NCBI GenBank assembly: GCA_002749535.1
Contig: MZZL01000382.1
Coordinates: 62,001 to 126,000, forward strand
DNA length: 64,000 nt
Direction: 5' to 3'
DNA from: Apophysomyces variabilis
Taxonomy: Eukaryota > Mucoromycota > Mucoromycetes > Mucorales > Mucoraceae
The translations under genes were made by a program, and so were the position numbers. The notes under the pieces are model-generated. The model worked only from the letters and a program-made list of their open reading frames with translations, did no database searches and was not told the origin of the DNA. This document shows, piece after piece, positions 24,188 through 37,551 of the stretch. Position 1 is the first letter of the stretch. The number at the start of each line of letters is the position of its first letter.

Positions 24188-24193
24188 ACTGCA

Positions 24194-24247
<54 letters not shown>

Positions 24248-24317
24248 AATGCACATGGACAAAGGAAATGAAGCAAAAAAAAAGCAAAGATGTTTATGAT
24301 TGTCTTTTCTCTTTTTT

Positions 24318-25142
<825 letters not shown>

Positions 25143-25568
25143 CAGAAAAGGGAGAAGGGCAGAAAGAAGAAAAAAAGGGGAGGGGAAAGAGAAAAGGGAA
25201 AAGAAACCAGGACAAGCTGAATCCGACTGGCTCTTTATCCAGCCAACCTTTGGAAAGCTCCGCTGCCAGGTTTCTTCATAAAATGGGAAAAGTGGTCCGA
25301 CCACATGACGTTGATGGGAGCAGTTTCTCTTTTTCTTTTGGATTCTATCCATCCCTTTTCATTGGCTCTGTGTTTTAGTATCTTATCGAATCTTTTTTTT
25401 TTCTCTCCCCTTTGTTTTTTTTTCCTCTTGCTGACGATAACAGAAACAGAGAGTTGCCGAAATATAAAAAACAAACTAATAGCGTGAACGAGCAATAAGA
25501 AAGACAAAGAAAAAGAAGGGATCCATTTAATGTTCCGGTGCATTGTGTGCGACATGAATGGGTCTAAT
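25143..25568. other. Intergenic: AMMECR1-gene 5' flank and G-beta 3' flank
   Basis: Purine/pyrimidine-rich, AT-rich sequence between two tandem - strand genes. No coding evidence. Confidence 0.5.
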
Positions 25569-26904
25569 TTATGCCCAAATCTTAAAGAACCCATATAAAT
25601 ATATTGAAAGAAAAAGAAAAAGAAAATGATCAGTAACAAAACTTTCCTTCCCAAAGTCATCTTTTTTCTTTACCTTTAATAAATTGTCCCAACTTCCTGT
25701 ACATAGTGCCATACCGTCACTTGAAACACCAAGACAAGAAACTCGATTTTCATGCCCGCTCAAGACGCCTACACGATCGCCACGAAGCGTATCCCACACA
25801 TGACAATGGTAATCATCATAGCCGCCAAAAAGAAGCCGACCTGATATCGAAAAGGCAACCGACGTAACCCCGCAGAAGATTTGCTCATGTGTATAGATAT
25901 TTAGCTCGCGGTCGGCACTCAGATCGAACAATCGGCAACTTGCATCATCCGAGCCGGTTCCGATCGCCTTACCATCCGGAAAGAATTGTACAGCATTGAT
26001 ATCAGACTCATGCCCTGTAAATGACTGAACACATCGATTGGTACGGATATCCCATATTTTGGCCGTTGCATCACATGCTGCCGATGCAAAAATATATGGA
26101 TTAGGTGAAACTGACAGACTAGAGTTAAAAAAAAATGTTGAATAAGCAAAGCTCTATTTTCTCTTTTTTATCCACCTTTTTTCCCGGATAAAAAAAAAAG
26201 ATAACGCAATGCCACATTCGCCTTTTTTTGGGGGGGTTTATTTTCGTTCTTACCTCATGACATCTCCAGTATGATCTGAAAATTCTTTGACTTTTGTTCC
26301 TGTTTCTATATCCCATAACATACAGGTTGTATCTCCACTTGAAGTCAGTATCTGACCATCGTCTAGAAATCGACAACAACTTAAATAGCCGGTATGTGCC
26401 GATAATTCGCGTGCCGGTCGTGTTGGGCCATCCCGAGTTCGAAGATTGTAAATAGAGCAGATGTTATCGAGACCTCCGGAAGCAACAAAATTTCCGGAGG
26501 GGGAATATGCACAGGTCATGACCCAGGAAGACCTTAGTGGGATGGCATGAATTTTGTTGGTAGAATAAGCATCCCATACTAAGAGTTTCCCATCCTGCGA
26601 TGCAGAGACGAGATGTCTTTTATCTGTTGCCCAGTGCATGGCGTAGATCTTTGCTAGATGTCCCTTGAGTGTACGTCGAACCTTCATCGTTAGCCGTGGT
26701 ATAGCCGGAACCTGTTGCGCAACTTGTAATACTTAAAAAGAACACGGTCAGAGAATTAAAATAAGCAACAGTAAATAAGAAGCTCGGCTTACATGTGGTA
26801 TCGGCCAAATCCTCTCTTTTCTGTCGAATTTTTTCTTTCAGCTTTTCTGCTTCTTTCCTCGCAGCAGCAGTTCGTTTGGCAATGTCGTTGTTGGTTGTGG
26901 CCAT
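25569..26904 (-). CDS. Heterotrimeric G-protein beta subunit
   Basis: Exons 26904-26793, 26731-26254, 26118-25674, 25580-25569; 348 residues, the normal size. An N-terminal coiled coil ([19 protein letters not shown]) for G-gamma binding is followed by seven WD40 blades: [92 protein letters not shown] and a final [12 protein letters not shown]-beta/gamma relays receptor signals in mating, growth and development. Mucorales often carry several G-beta paralogues, so I give no symbol. The last exon is only 12 bases (IWA plus stop) and is essential to close the seventh blade; it follows a donor at GTAAAG. Confidence 0.93.
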
Positions 26905-27647
26905 GATATAAAGATAAGAAAAAAGAAATAGATTATAGTATATATGTTGCGTGTGTGTGTGTGTGTATCTTTGGAGTATGCGGATGCGTTTGTCGTTATT
27001 ACGTAAGGAATGAATGAGTATAAGGAATATGCGAAAAGAAAGAAAAGGAAAAAAAAAAGGGGGAAAAAAATGAAAACAGTTGGGAATTAGTAGGATGTAC
27101 ACACGACAAGACTTTGTCTTCACTGCAATGGAGCTGTTGGCGATGCGAGTTGGGATAAGTGAAAGAAAAGGAGGGTTCATTTCGCGCCCGCGTCTGCAGG
27201 AAAATAAAATGCCGACCGCTGCCTTTTCCCACTTTCCAGCCTTTTACAAAAGATAGTCACAAACAATAACTTCGTCAGGCTTGACCATGAGAAAAAAAGA
27301 AACAAAAACCACACTTTCCCACACCATAAAGAAAAAAAAAGAAAGGATTGCAGTACGTCTTGTATCCTTCCTGATGGACGTTTCTTCTCTCTTCAAAGTT
27401 TTATTATCCCAAGATGAAGATAGGAAAGCCTCCCATTGTTTTTTAATCGATTGTTTCGACAGGTTGGGTGACGATCATTCTTTTTTATGCGTTGATTTCT
27501 ATTAGGGTTTTGCATTGATTGGCTGCATTTTATCATGACTAAAAGTACGGTTTGTTTCTTGCCCCATGTTTCACGATGAACTCTCTCTCTTCCCGCTTTT
27601 TCCCCAAATCTAAATTCAGCACGTTTAGATCGATTTTTTTAAACTTT
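26905..27647. other. Intergenic upstream of the G-beta gene
   Basis: Contains a GT microsatellite and A-rich tracts, probably promoter and 5' UTR of G-beta on the - strand. No gene recognised. Confidence 0.5.
26951..26966. repeat. GT microsatellite in the G-beta 5' flank
   Basis: (GT)8 about 50 bases upstream of the G-beta start codon, likely within its leader. Confidence 0.8.
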
Positions 27648-27746
27648 TTATTTTCCACCAAGATCGTTTAGATAACGAAGTGCTTGCTTGAATTTCTCAC
27701 GGTCAAGAATGTTGCAGATCGTTTCGACGAAAGAAATCACATCCAT
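27648..27746 (-). CDS. Possible terminal exon of an unplaced gene
   Basis: Not recognised. An acceptor (ttttgtccag) precedes a 99-base open exon reading MDVISFVETICNILDREKFK and ending YLNDLGGK-stop, helical and protein-like. In phase 0 it can join an upstream open stretch (about 27892-27830) that reads FVDERYRVVPETRR and ends at a GTATCC donor. I could not trace a convincing first exon further up, so extent and product are open. Confidence 0.3.
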   Translation of the reverse strand: MDVISFVETICNILDREKFKQALRYLNDLGGK

Positions 27747-30154
27747 CTGGACAAAAGAGGGAAAAGCCACTGAGTATTTGCCCTTTGTGTTGAATTTAAG
27801 AACAAAGATACTTTAAAAAGTCATCTTTATTTTTGGGGATACGCGTCGCGTTTCAGGGACAACTCTATATCTTTCGTCAACGAAGCTACGCAAAATCGAA
27901 AACACTCATTAAACCATAAACATATGATCTCTCATTTGTTGAATCGATCTTCTTTTCTTTCCTGTTCTGAAAAACGTTAAATAAGGTAAGTTACCGCGAC
28001 AGCTAAGCTAATCAGGGAGTGGCTGTCACCTAAGAGTTACCGAGGCAAGCCATGAATATCCTCAAAAACGACGTGAAATCCTGTTTAGTTCCAATCCTTT
28101 GGGTTACCGGTATGGTTTGGCATGCATGAAATCATGCATGATGACCAGTATAGCTAAAACTACTGGTTATTTGAATGCCTTCGGTGAACACATCGAGTCA
28201 CTTGCATGCTTCTTTTTTGACATCCAGAGCCGCCATGCGCTTGGTATAAGAATCGGAAAGTCAAATTTTTTCATTAGGATATTTCATGCAGTAGTATCCT
28301 CGTCCTTTTTTTCTACCAATGATTACATGAGATCTTCAAGTGACTCGGTGTTATTTCATTAGGATATAGCATGCATACCTTACCCTATTTTTGACGTTTT
28401 GCAAATGGAAGACAAACATGGCAGCACTACTTTTATCGCCCTGAAACAAGACAACTACTCAAGTCTTCCATGAGTGAGAAAGCTTAATGATAGTGTATGT
28501 TCAGTTTCACCCAACGTTGGACACCGAAGTGACGATGTAAGGTTTATATAGATAGTAGTTTAAGAAAAGATGATGTGGGATTTCTTGATTTTCTGATTGT
28601 CCGGTCAAGCTTCGATCAGCTACAAGTCAGGATACCATTAGGCTGCACATATAAAGCCTAAAGGGATAATATGAATAGATTCTATGTAAAGGATGACGGT
28701 TATCCAATGAATGGAGGAATATTCCAGCACCGATGCAGACAATAATGTTAGATGCAGTAGCAAGCAAAACTTTGCGCTTTCTGTTCCTGCCAAGAAGGAT
28801 CAGCGAAGCACAATTGAAAATGGTTAAGGCCGTCCTCGCTCTATTTTCAACACACAATTTGAACCTTTCAAGACCATATTTATGCGCGAATCTAATATGT
28901 AGCAAGCTAACACACACAATTTTGCTCCATGTTCTTCCTACGGCGGGCGTTTGTATGCCAAGAAAAAGCATTCAGGAATCTGTTTCATTTCACATGTTTT
29001 GTTATGATTTGATTAGTTAAAACAAGGAAGGAAGGATCTAAGTGGCGCTCAGCCAACATAATTTGAATTGGCTATCTCCTAACACTAAAGTTCCATATGA
29101 TTAGCAAGCAATGAACTGAAGTCACTCTGGATCCTGCTTTTTTTTTTTTGGAGACGAATGGAGTCATTGGGTTATTGGGTTGTACAGAAGAAACGAATTT
29201 ACTTTGTTTGGGATAGTTAGGACAAAGGCTCATTTTCGGTCTTGCTTAGCAATGTGGATACATTTAGTAACTGAATCTCTTCTTAAAATGAGGCACCCAC
29301 CTCCGCTTCCCTCCCCTCTCTGTGGCACCTCTATCTTGGTCAAATGGGCACCGATATTCAAAGTCATGAGGATCTCATGATGACCATAAACGGCTTACTC
29401 CTTCTGCCACCTTATAGAACATTATTTCTAATGATAGGAAAGCGTAAACAATTTATAGCTCATTCGTTTATTAGGGTGTCACGATGATGCCTCTTCTAGC
29501 AATCATGCATCATTGCAAGGGCGTTATGCCTTTTAGATAATGTTAGATTACCCCATTTTTGACTAGTGATAATGGCATGCACTTTTTTCTTTTTCCCGAA
29601 AATCATGAACCTCAACTTTCTCCTGTGCTCTCTTCATCGTAATACAGAGAAATTGCCTCTAACACTTACCTATTGGTGTTTTGCCAGCTTTTCCTCCATT
29701 TAACTTTAACCAAAACAAGAACACGCTAGCTGAGCAAGCACCGTCACTCTTTGTTCTCGATCTTTTCGACTTATTGCACTGTTCGCGTAAAGAGCTCTCT
29801 CACACACACACACACACACACACGCACGCACGCATATGGAGACAAGTAGATAACCCTTGGTGTTCCTAACCCTAATCTTCTCCGATAACTGATCGCGCGT
29901 CTCAGCGTCTGTCTATTGTCCCGTCTTCTTCTTCTTCTTCCCGGAAAAAAAGGCCAAAAAGAGAAAAAGTAAAGGAGCAAAAATAGTGAAGAAAAACAAA
30001 AGCGTTTCCTCCAGAGCCTTCTTTTTCTTTTCTGTTCTTTTCAGTCTTTATTTTCTCATCTAGCCAAAAAGAAAAAGACGAAAACAATTCAGAACAACAA
30101 GTCCATGGAGGGGAAACGTCGGTTCGATTGTTCTTCATGGGTGTTTTTTGTTGT
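27747..30154. other. Long region with no assignable gene
   Basis: Apart from the possible exon noted at its left edge, I see AT-rich non-coding sequence, a palindrome at 28121-28140 and a CA/GCA microsatellite. A 114-codon frame at 28627-28971 (-) has hydrophobic segments but no family match. Confidence 0.4.
29801..29833. repeat. CA/CGCA microsatellite
   Basis: (CA)n passing into CGCACGCACGCA. It lies in intergenic sequence downstream of the eL36 gene. Confidence 0.8.
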
Positions 30155-30702
30155 TTAATGGCGACGGGCTTCAGCAATGACACCAGAGAGCTCATCAATC
30201 TTCTTCTTAGCACGAAGGAAAGTACCGAGCTAAAAAAAAGAAAAAGAAAGAAAGCATTAAGTATTCTCTCCTTCTTTTATACAATGGCCCTCCTCTCCAC
30301 CCTTTTTTTTTTTGGCTCGCTGGCCTTCATTCCTTTCCCAAAACTTACTCTCTTCTTGGTGAGCTTCTTGGCACGCTTGTCCTTGGAGTTCTTGATCAAT
30401 TCCATGACACGGCGTTCATAAGGGGCAAAACCAGCAACTTCACGAATGATGCTCTTCACAAAGACATTACGCTTGGAAGAAGCCTACAATGGAAGAAGAA
30501 GAAGAGGAAGAAAAAAAAAAAGGAAAATTCCATGTCAGCTTTTCGTCGTTCTGTTTCCATGTTCGTATCCCATCCTCTTTATCCGTTTCAGATCCATTCA
30601 ACGTACACCCTTTCTGTAGGAAGCCTTGGGCTTGAGTTCACGGCGGGTGGTGATGTGACCCTTGTTGAGACCAACAGCGATGCCAGACTTGGAAGCAGCC
30701 AT
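30155..30702 (-). CDS. RPL36: Large-subunit ribosomal protein eL36
   Basis: Exons 30702-30607, 30483-30349, 30229-30155; 101 residues, the size of eukaryotic L36. The N-terminus has [11 protein letters not shown] and [13 protein letters not shown]; exon 2 has [20 protein letters not shown] and [18 protein letters not shown]; exon 3 has [20 protein letters not shown], ending in RRH. eL36 is a structural protein of the cytosolic 60S subunit. All three exons join in phase 0 with good donors (GTACGT, GTAAGT). Codon choice is biased to C-ending codons, unlike most neighbours, as expected for a highly expressed gene. The two introns carry purine-rich and T-rich tracts but no obvious snoRNA. Confidence 0.96.
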
Positions 30703-32493
30703 AGGAATGTGTAGGATGGAAGAGGAGGCTTTCCATCCATCCGGCAGCCATGGATGAGTAAGAAGATTTTCCTTCTCCGTAGCGAGCCGTTGAGAAAGCA
30801 GAGACCGCAGAGCAAGTCCGATCCGCACCTGCTCGGTTCCTCGGAGCAAGTTTTACCGGGTACCATAATCATCCCGTTCCCGTAAGGTTGTCAGGGGCAA
30901 AAAATTCATGCTTGCTTTTCCTTCGCGTTTTTTTTGTTTTCTTTACTTTCGAGAGCGAATTCATAAATGATGAGTGTCAAATAAAGATATTGTCGGACTA
31001 TGTTCCTCAGTTTCCTCCTGCTACAGCAACAAGTTTATGTTTCTTTCTATTAACAGTTCTTGACCCCGTTCTTTCAATATGACTATGATAGAAATGAAAG
31101 AAAGAAAAAAAGGAATTCCCCGAGTGGGGATTGGGGGGGGGAGAGAGAAAGAGACGGTGGGTGCTGAGGCAAGAAGGGAAATAAACAGGAGAAAAGGATG
31201 ATAAGATAAGACGCCTTCATATGAGTGGTTCACCATCCGCAGCATTCATAATTTTAGTGTGTCTCATGCCCCCAGAAAAAAAAAAGAACTAAAAAAACAA
31301 AAAAGAAACAAAGCCATGCCAAAGGTGATGTGATAGGAAAGATATTAAGTTCTTGTCCATTGGAAGAAGTGGTTCTTACTAAGTGCTTCTATACAATGGT
31401 TATTGGAAATAAAAGAGGAGTAGAAATGCTGTACGATGTACGATGAAAAGGGATCGCCCGTCTTTCTTTTTCTCCAGCCTTGGCCACGTTTTCCTTCATT
31501 CCACGGGACCAAGTTGGCTGATGGCTAGAATTCTATTGGGTATAGATCCTGCCCTTTTCAACGAATCTCATCCCAAACGTGGCATAGGCAAAAAGAAGCC
31601 TACATGATATGTGGTTCGTGTGGTTTACTTATCCTTCCCATGCATCATCCTGTTGCATTAAGCTACAACCACCCGTTACTTTAGAATCTTTCTTTTCTTT
31701 CTTTGCTGTTAGGAAATGACACTAAATCCTGGTTATTCTAACCAACGATTGTACATGTGACGGCAGCATAAAGTTCAAGTGCCCCCTTGATACGAATCAC
31801 GTCAACTGTTTTTTGGGCCACTTTCCTTTTTCCTGCAATGATGCACAGGCGCTTCGGAGAAGAACCCCTCCCCTCCCCCCAACCCCACATCCACTCATTA
31901 TGCTATCTATCCGCGGTTTTTATTGGTTGCATCCATACCGTGATCCGACAAGAAAAGACAAGTTGTTGACTCTCTCTCTCTCTTTTTTTTTTTTTCTTTT
32001 TTTGGCCATATGTCTTTTATACCTGGCTGAGCTTTTCAAAAAGAAAAAATACCAAGATCCTCTCACGTGTAACTCGCCGATCCCGCTTCTTAACAAGTGT
32101 ATCTCCATTCCCATCCAGAAAAATGAAATTGAATTTGTAAAGAAACAGAAGAGAATAGATTTGAGGAATCTTTAAGTCCAGTCATTCCCTCATGTTTTGC
32201 ATTCAAAAATTGAAAAAAAAATTGCCTATAGAACCCTTCTTTTTTTCTGTGGTTGTTTTTTAGGGTTCCTATCATGATGATAAATCCGGCAAGACAAGAG
32301 CCAATTTTCACACGAGATGATCCGATCGTGCGCCACGTGGAAAAAGGGGGTAAAAAACTAGACAGACGCTTCCCTGTTAGATTTATCTTCCTATTGCAAA
32401 TGGATGGACATTGTATGGACGAGTTTTTATATAGACATTATTCACAAAACAAAAAATAAAAGGTTGGATATACAAAAAGAAATGGAGATCTAG
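30703..32493. other. Intergenic between eL36 and C2H2 factor
   Basis: Probable eL36 promoter at the left, and scattered poly-A and poly-T tracts. No coding region recognised. Confidence 0.5.
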
Positions 32494-33909
32494 TCAGGTT
32501 CCATTACAGCTTCGTAATCGAAGTTTGTCATGGGATCGCATATGACGCTTCAAATCATTCTTTCGCGTAAATGCTTTGCGACATCTTTCGCAAACAAAGT
32601 TCCTTGGTCTATTGGGATTATGCGTCAACATATGTTGCTTCATGTTGTTCGACCGGTTGCTTGTATGATGACACATAGGGCAAACATGGATACGACGTCC
32701 AGGTGACGAGGAAGAGGAAGAGGAGGGTGGTGATGATGACGAGGATGGCGACGGTAAACAACCAGCAGAAGAAGAAGACGATGACGATGACGATGATGAC
32801 GATGAGGAGGAGGAGGATGAACAGGGTCTTGATGTCCTTCTTTCTGGTTCGGTCGTAGGATGCATGGTCTGGTTTTCTGTACTGAATGGGTTGGTCTGAG
32901 GGGCAGGAGCCGGCTCGTGCGTCATCATCGCCATGGGGATGGACCTCAGCTGATCTGGATCCCCTTCCGCCGCCGGCGGATAGGAAGGGGAAGAAGAGGA
33001 TGACAAGGTAGACAGGCCATTCTCCATCGAAAGAGAAATCAAGGGATCTGTCACCGGGATGGTGTCGAACAGGAACAAAGCGTCATTGGGAGGGGTGCAC
33101 CCGAAAAAGGGATCCGTTGCGACCGGGGAAAGGATCAATCCGTCCGTTGGGCCGGGGGTGTAACAACCATAAGAAGGATGGTCTTCTGAAATACCACCTA
33201 GTAACTCGGACGCATAAAGAGAAGAAGTAGATGGTAGCATCGATTTGGTCATTCCTTCCAGTATGTCATCTTGAACAGGGCAAGCAAAGAAACAATCGAG
33301 CGCGTCCCCCAGAACGAATTCTTGCTGCTCTCCGTGTGCTTGTTCTTGTTCTTGTTGTGGCGACGCCGGGATATACATACTAGGACATCCTTGACTAGCC
33401 AACGATTCAGCCGCTGATGAAAACGAACCAAAGGAGGATGACGGTAAGGAAAGATTGTCTATAGAAGAAAAAAAAAGGACAAGCCAAAAAAAAAAGAATT
33501 AAGGACCGACCAACTTCTTTCCAAACGAAAATAATTCGGGTTCCACAAGGAAGAAGAGAAAGGGTCTTGTATCTTTTTCTTTTTCTTTACCAGTGGGAAA
33601 GCTTGTCAACTCATTCAATGGGAAGGCGAGATTGGGTGGACAGGCATTCCATGGATAGGATCGCGGTATAGGAATAGGCATGACGTTAGAGGAGGAGGAG
33701 GAGGAGGAGGAAGAGGACGAATAGGAAGAAGAAGGAAAGGAGGAAGATTGAATGAAAGTCGGTATAGCAATGTCGGTAACAAGATGAACCTGGTCTTCTG
33801 CTTTCAAATCAGGGATCATCAATTCCTGTTCCTGTTGCTGTTGCTGCTGTGGATTGGGACAGGACATCGGAACAAATCGTCTCACAAGAGCTTGGAGTGT
33901 TGAAGACAT
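32494..33909 (-). CDS. C2H2 zinc-finger transcription factor (two fingers)
   Basis: Exons 33909-33591 and 33458-32494; 427 residues. Two classical C2H2 fingers sit at the extreme C-terminus (C-x2-C-x12-H-x3-H): HVCPMCHHTSNRSNNMKQH, and FVCERCRKAFTRKNDLKRHM, joined by a linker (NPNRPRN) that departs from the TGEKP type. The RKNDLKRHMRSH helix resembles fungal stress and developmental regulators, but I cannot name an orthologue. The N-terminal region is Ser/Pro/Gln-rich with acidic patches. Two long Ser runs and a short Gln run are encoded by impure trinucleotide repeats, so length variation between strains is likely. Known role of such proteins: sequence-specific DNA binding in the nucleus. 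Confidence 0.85.
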
Positions 33910-34628
33910 GATGTAATAACGTTAGAAAGGAGGAAGGAAGTAAAAAAAAAAAAAAAGAAAAGGGCAGGGTGGCAATAGGAGGAGGAGGGTGGAGATGATA
34001 AGAAAAAAAAAAGGACCAAACGTTGAAGGTTATATATTCATTGAAGGGCCAAAAAAAAAGTGCTGAGCCTTTTTGACTTTCTTGTTTGGCCATCGCTCGT
34101 CTCTGTGTCCCTTTCCCTGTTCGCTTAGGGTATTAAATTTTATTTGTTTGATAACGTTACCTAAAAGCACTCACTTTCAGTTGATTTGAGGCTGAAGAGG
34201 CAAAGTCACCTGGCTGAGGTTCATCAACCAAAAAAAAAAGAAATGTGATATCTCGGAGTTGGAATGCGATTTCTGCCGATGCGTGAAGCAAAAAAAAAAA
34301 AAAAAAAAAAAAAANTAAAGCAACATGGAAAACCTTAATTAACAAAGAAAGTTTTTGTTGCGGGGAAAAGTTACCATAACAAAAAAATCCAAGGAATAGG
34401 ATTTATATCACTATGGAAAACCTTATTATGCATTTGTCCACCTTAGCAACCGACCAGCTTTTATCGAATTTTTTTTGTTTTGCTGATCCGCTCATTGATC
34501 TAAAACCCCAGTGATAAGATACGAGACATTCGGTGTTAAAATAAGCCAATAATTTTTTTGTTTTGATTTTCTACTGCTTTCCCACTCTTTTTTTTTTTTT
34601 GGTCGTTTTCCCTTTTTATTGTAACGCA
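33910..34628. other. Divergent intergenic region, C2H2 factor / pyruvate kinase
   Basis: The two flanking genes diverge from here, so both promoters should lie within it. It contains several A and T homopolymers, including a long A run with a single N at 34315 that marks an unresolved homopolymer length. Confidence 0.6.
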
Positions 34629-36271
34629 ATGTTTAATGCCAAACAGACTACCCCTATCCAATATCCCATTCAATGGGTTGCCGGATTGGATGTGGAAGTA
34701 ACCCCTTCGGCTGCGCGTAAGACTTCGATTATCTGTACCATCGGCCCCAAAACAAACAACAAGGAGACCCTTATCGAATTAATCGATGCTGGATTGAACA
34801 TCGTCCGTATGAACTTCTCGCATGGTGATTACGACGTAAGTTTCGCGGTTTTCTCTTTTTGCTGCTTTTATAGATAAAATAAACTTGTCTTATTTTTTTC
34901 GGTTGCACCTGTCAAACTCACGCGTTTTTTTTTTCGGGATAGTACCACAAATCGGTCCTGGATAATGCGCGTGCCGCTGCAGCTGAACGCCCTGACAGGG
35001 CCATCGCCATTGCTTTGGATACCAAGGGACCTGAGATTAGAACCGGTGTTATGCGCGATGGAAAGGATCTTCCTATCCAGAAAGGTCAGACCTTGAAGTT
35101 CTCAACCGACGAACAATACAAGGAGATCTGTGATGATAAGGTCATGTATGTGGATTACAAGAACCTGCCCAAGGTCATCGACGTTGGCAAGATGATCTAT
35201 GTCGACGACGGTGTGCTTTCGTTCAAGGTGCTTGAAAAGGCAGAGGATGGCGTCGTGGTCGAGGCCCAGAACAATGGCACCCTGTCTTCGCGCAAAGGTG
35301 TCAATCTCCCCGGCACGGATGTTGACCTTCCTGCCCTCTCTGAAAAGGACAAGAACGATCTTCAGTTTGGTGTGGAGCACGGTGTTGACATGATCTTCGC
35401 CTCGTTCATCCGTCGCGCTCAGGATGTCAAAGACATCCGACGTGTCTTGGGCGAGAAAGGCAAGCATATCAAGATTATCTGTAAGATAGAGAACCATCAG
35501 GGCTGCAAGAACTTTGATGAAATCCTGGCTGAGACGGACGGTGTGATGGTGGCTCGTGGCGATATGGGCATAGAAATCCCTTGTGAACGCGTCTTTATTG
35601 CCCAGAAGATGATGATCGCCAAGTGCAACCTTGTTGGCAAATCCGTCATTTGTGCCACACAGATGCTGGAATCCATGACGTATAACCCCCGTCCCACCCG
35701 CGCGGAAGTGTCAGATGTCGCCAACGCCGTTCTGGACGGTGCGGATGTCGTGATGTTGTCGGGTGAAACGGCCAAGGGCGCCTACCCTATCAACGCCGTC
35801 CAGACCATGGCCAACACCTGTGAATTAGCCGAAACCGTGGTGTGCTATCCTCCTCTCTTCAATCAGCTGCGTGCTCTGACGCCCTGGCCTACGGAAACCA
35901 CCGAAACCGTTGCCAGTGCCGCTGTGTCTGCCGCAGCGGAGCAAAATGCTGGTGCTATCATTGTTCTCTCCAAAACGGGTACGACAGCCCGTCTGGCTTC
36001 CAAGTACCGCCCATCGCAACCTATCATCCTGGTTTCCCGTGACGAACGTGTTTGCAGACAATCCCATCTGAACCGTGGTGTGTTCCCTTATGTCTATAGA
36101 GAAGAGCACCTGTCCGAATGGCAAGAAGATGTCGAGGCTAGAATCAAGTGGGGTATTATGCAGGGCAAGAAATATGGCCTTTTGAAATCCAATGATCCCG
36201 TGGTCGTTGTCCAAGGATGGAAGGCCGGTCAAGGCAACACCAACGCCATCCGTGTTCTCATCGCACCCTAA
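34629..36271 (+). CDS. PYK1: Pyruvate kinase
   Basis: Exons 34629-34835 and 34943-36271; 511 residues, typical. Converts phosphoenolpyruvate and ADP to pyruvate and ATP in the last glycolytic step, in the cytosol. Visible signatures: [32 protein letters not shown], the active-site segment [12 protein letters not shown] with the catalytic Lys, [33 protein letters not shown] and [15 protein letters not shown]. The C-terminal domain has [14 protein letters not shown] and [11 protein letters not shown], consistent with a fructose-1,6-bisphosphate-binding allosteric site. C-rich codon choice and a T-rich leader suggest strong expression. The single intron falls in the N-terminal domain after SHGDYD. 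Confidence 0.97.
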
Positions 36272-37551
36272 AAAAAACCAAACTCTCTCTTTCTCTTTTT
36301 TTCTTTCCCTGATATAACAACGCTTCATAAAAAACAAAAAAATAACAGTCGTTTCTCTCATCCAATGAGAAATCAGATGTTAGCATTCTCTCCCCCAAAG
36401 TGTAAATTTCGCATTTTTTTTTCCTGAAAGAAAATAATAATAAACAAGAATAGAATTTTTGTGATAGATATCAAAACTCGAATGTAACATTTTCACAGAA
36501 CGACATTACTGCCCAAAAGGTGTGGCATATCCAAGATTAACAATGGACTGAGTGATTCAAGCTTCAGCCTTGCTTGTTCTTACGATATCCCAATATGGAT
36601 CGAGTATTGGAGCAATGACATGTTTCTGCGTAAGTAAATTTATCGTCGGCTCTCTGGTAAATCTTGAAATGATAGGTGGATGCCAAACATCGATGACAGG
36701 GAACAGTATCCGATGTTAAGCGCTCCATTCATATTCGGCGACTTTTGAGAAGAAGAACCAATATGGCCCTTAAGGGTTGTTTTCAAGAAATACCAAGTTT
36801 CTGGATCGTGCTAATGAATGTACGTGAGCTATTCTGTTCCCTGTTTTTTATTTTCGGGGAAGGTAAAAAGAAATGACAGATAAGCATGCTCTTTGCTAAA
36901 TAATCTATCATAACATATGAACAAGGTTTATTTTAGCGCGTGTATTTGTTCATTGGCTGTCACGATGATCGGAACCTTTTATCTGGTTGACATACAATGG
37001 AGAAAATATGGTGACCTATTAAAGATGTGTGTCTCTCTTTCTCTTTATTTATACTGCTGACACTGTTTTCCATCCATACACATCCTGTCAAATGCAATTG
37101 CCATAAGCAGCCATTCAAAAAAAAAAAAAAAAAAAAAAAGGCGGTATTTTGTTATATATCTGCAATGGTCCCACAAACTGCGGCAAATAATAACCGGAAT
37201 TGACGCGCCAAAACACATTTACCAAATCGTAGCAACTGACATTGAAAATAGGACTCTTCCAGCAATACTGGTAACTTCTTGGGTCTTTCTTAGGAAACAT
37301 GGAGATAGATTGTGTCTACTGGAAACCAGTCTCTTTGTCGAGACTTACAATGGAAATCACTGGATTGTATTGGGACATGGACTATACTGAAGAGGGTGAA
37401 GTGGCCATATTTTCCAGACTCGCGGGGAATGCCAGATGTCCTTTTTCTTTCTTTTTTTCTTTTTTTCGTCTGTCGACCGGTATATCCTCCCGCTTGTCCC
37501 GTCACTTTCTTCTGTACACCTCATACTCACGCCACTCATAAAAAGAGTTGA
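36272..37551. other. Downstream of pyruvate kinase, no gene seen
   Basis: 3' UTR-like AT-rich sequence followed by a poly-A tract (37117-37139). Short open frames only. Confidence 0.5.

Noticed and set aside
28627..28971. 114-codon frame with hydrophobic segments
   Set aside because: No homology recognised, no splice partners, and the opposite strand is equally open; likely chance.
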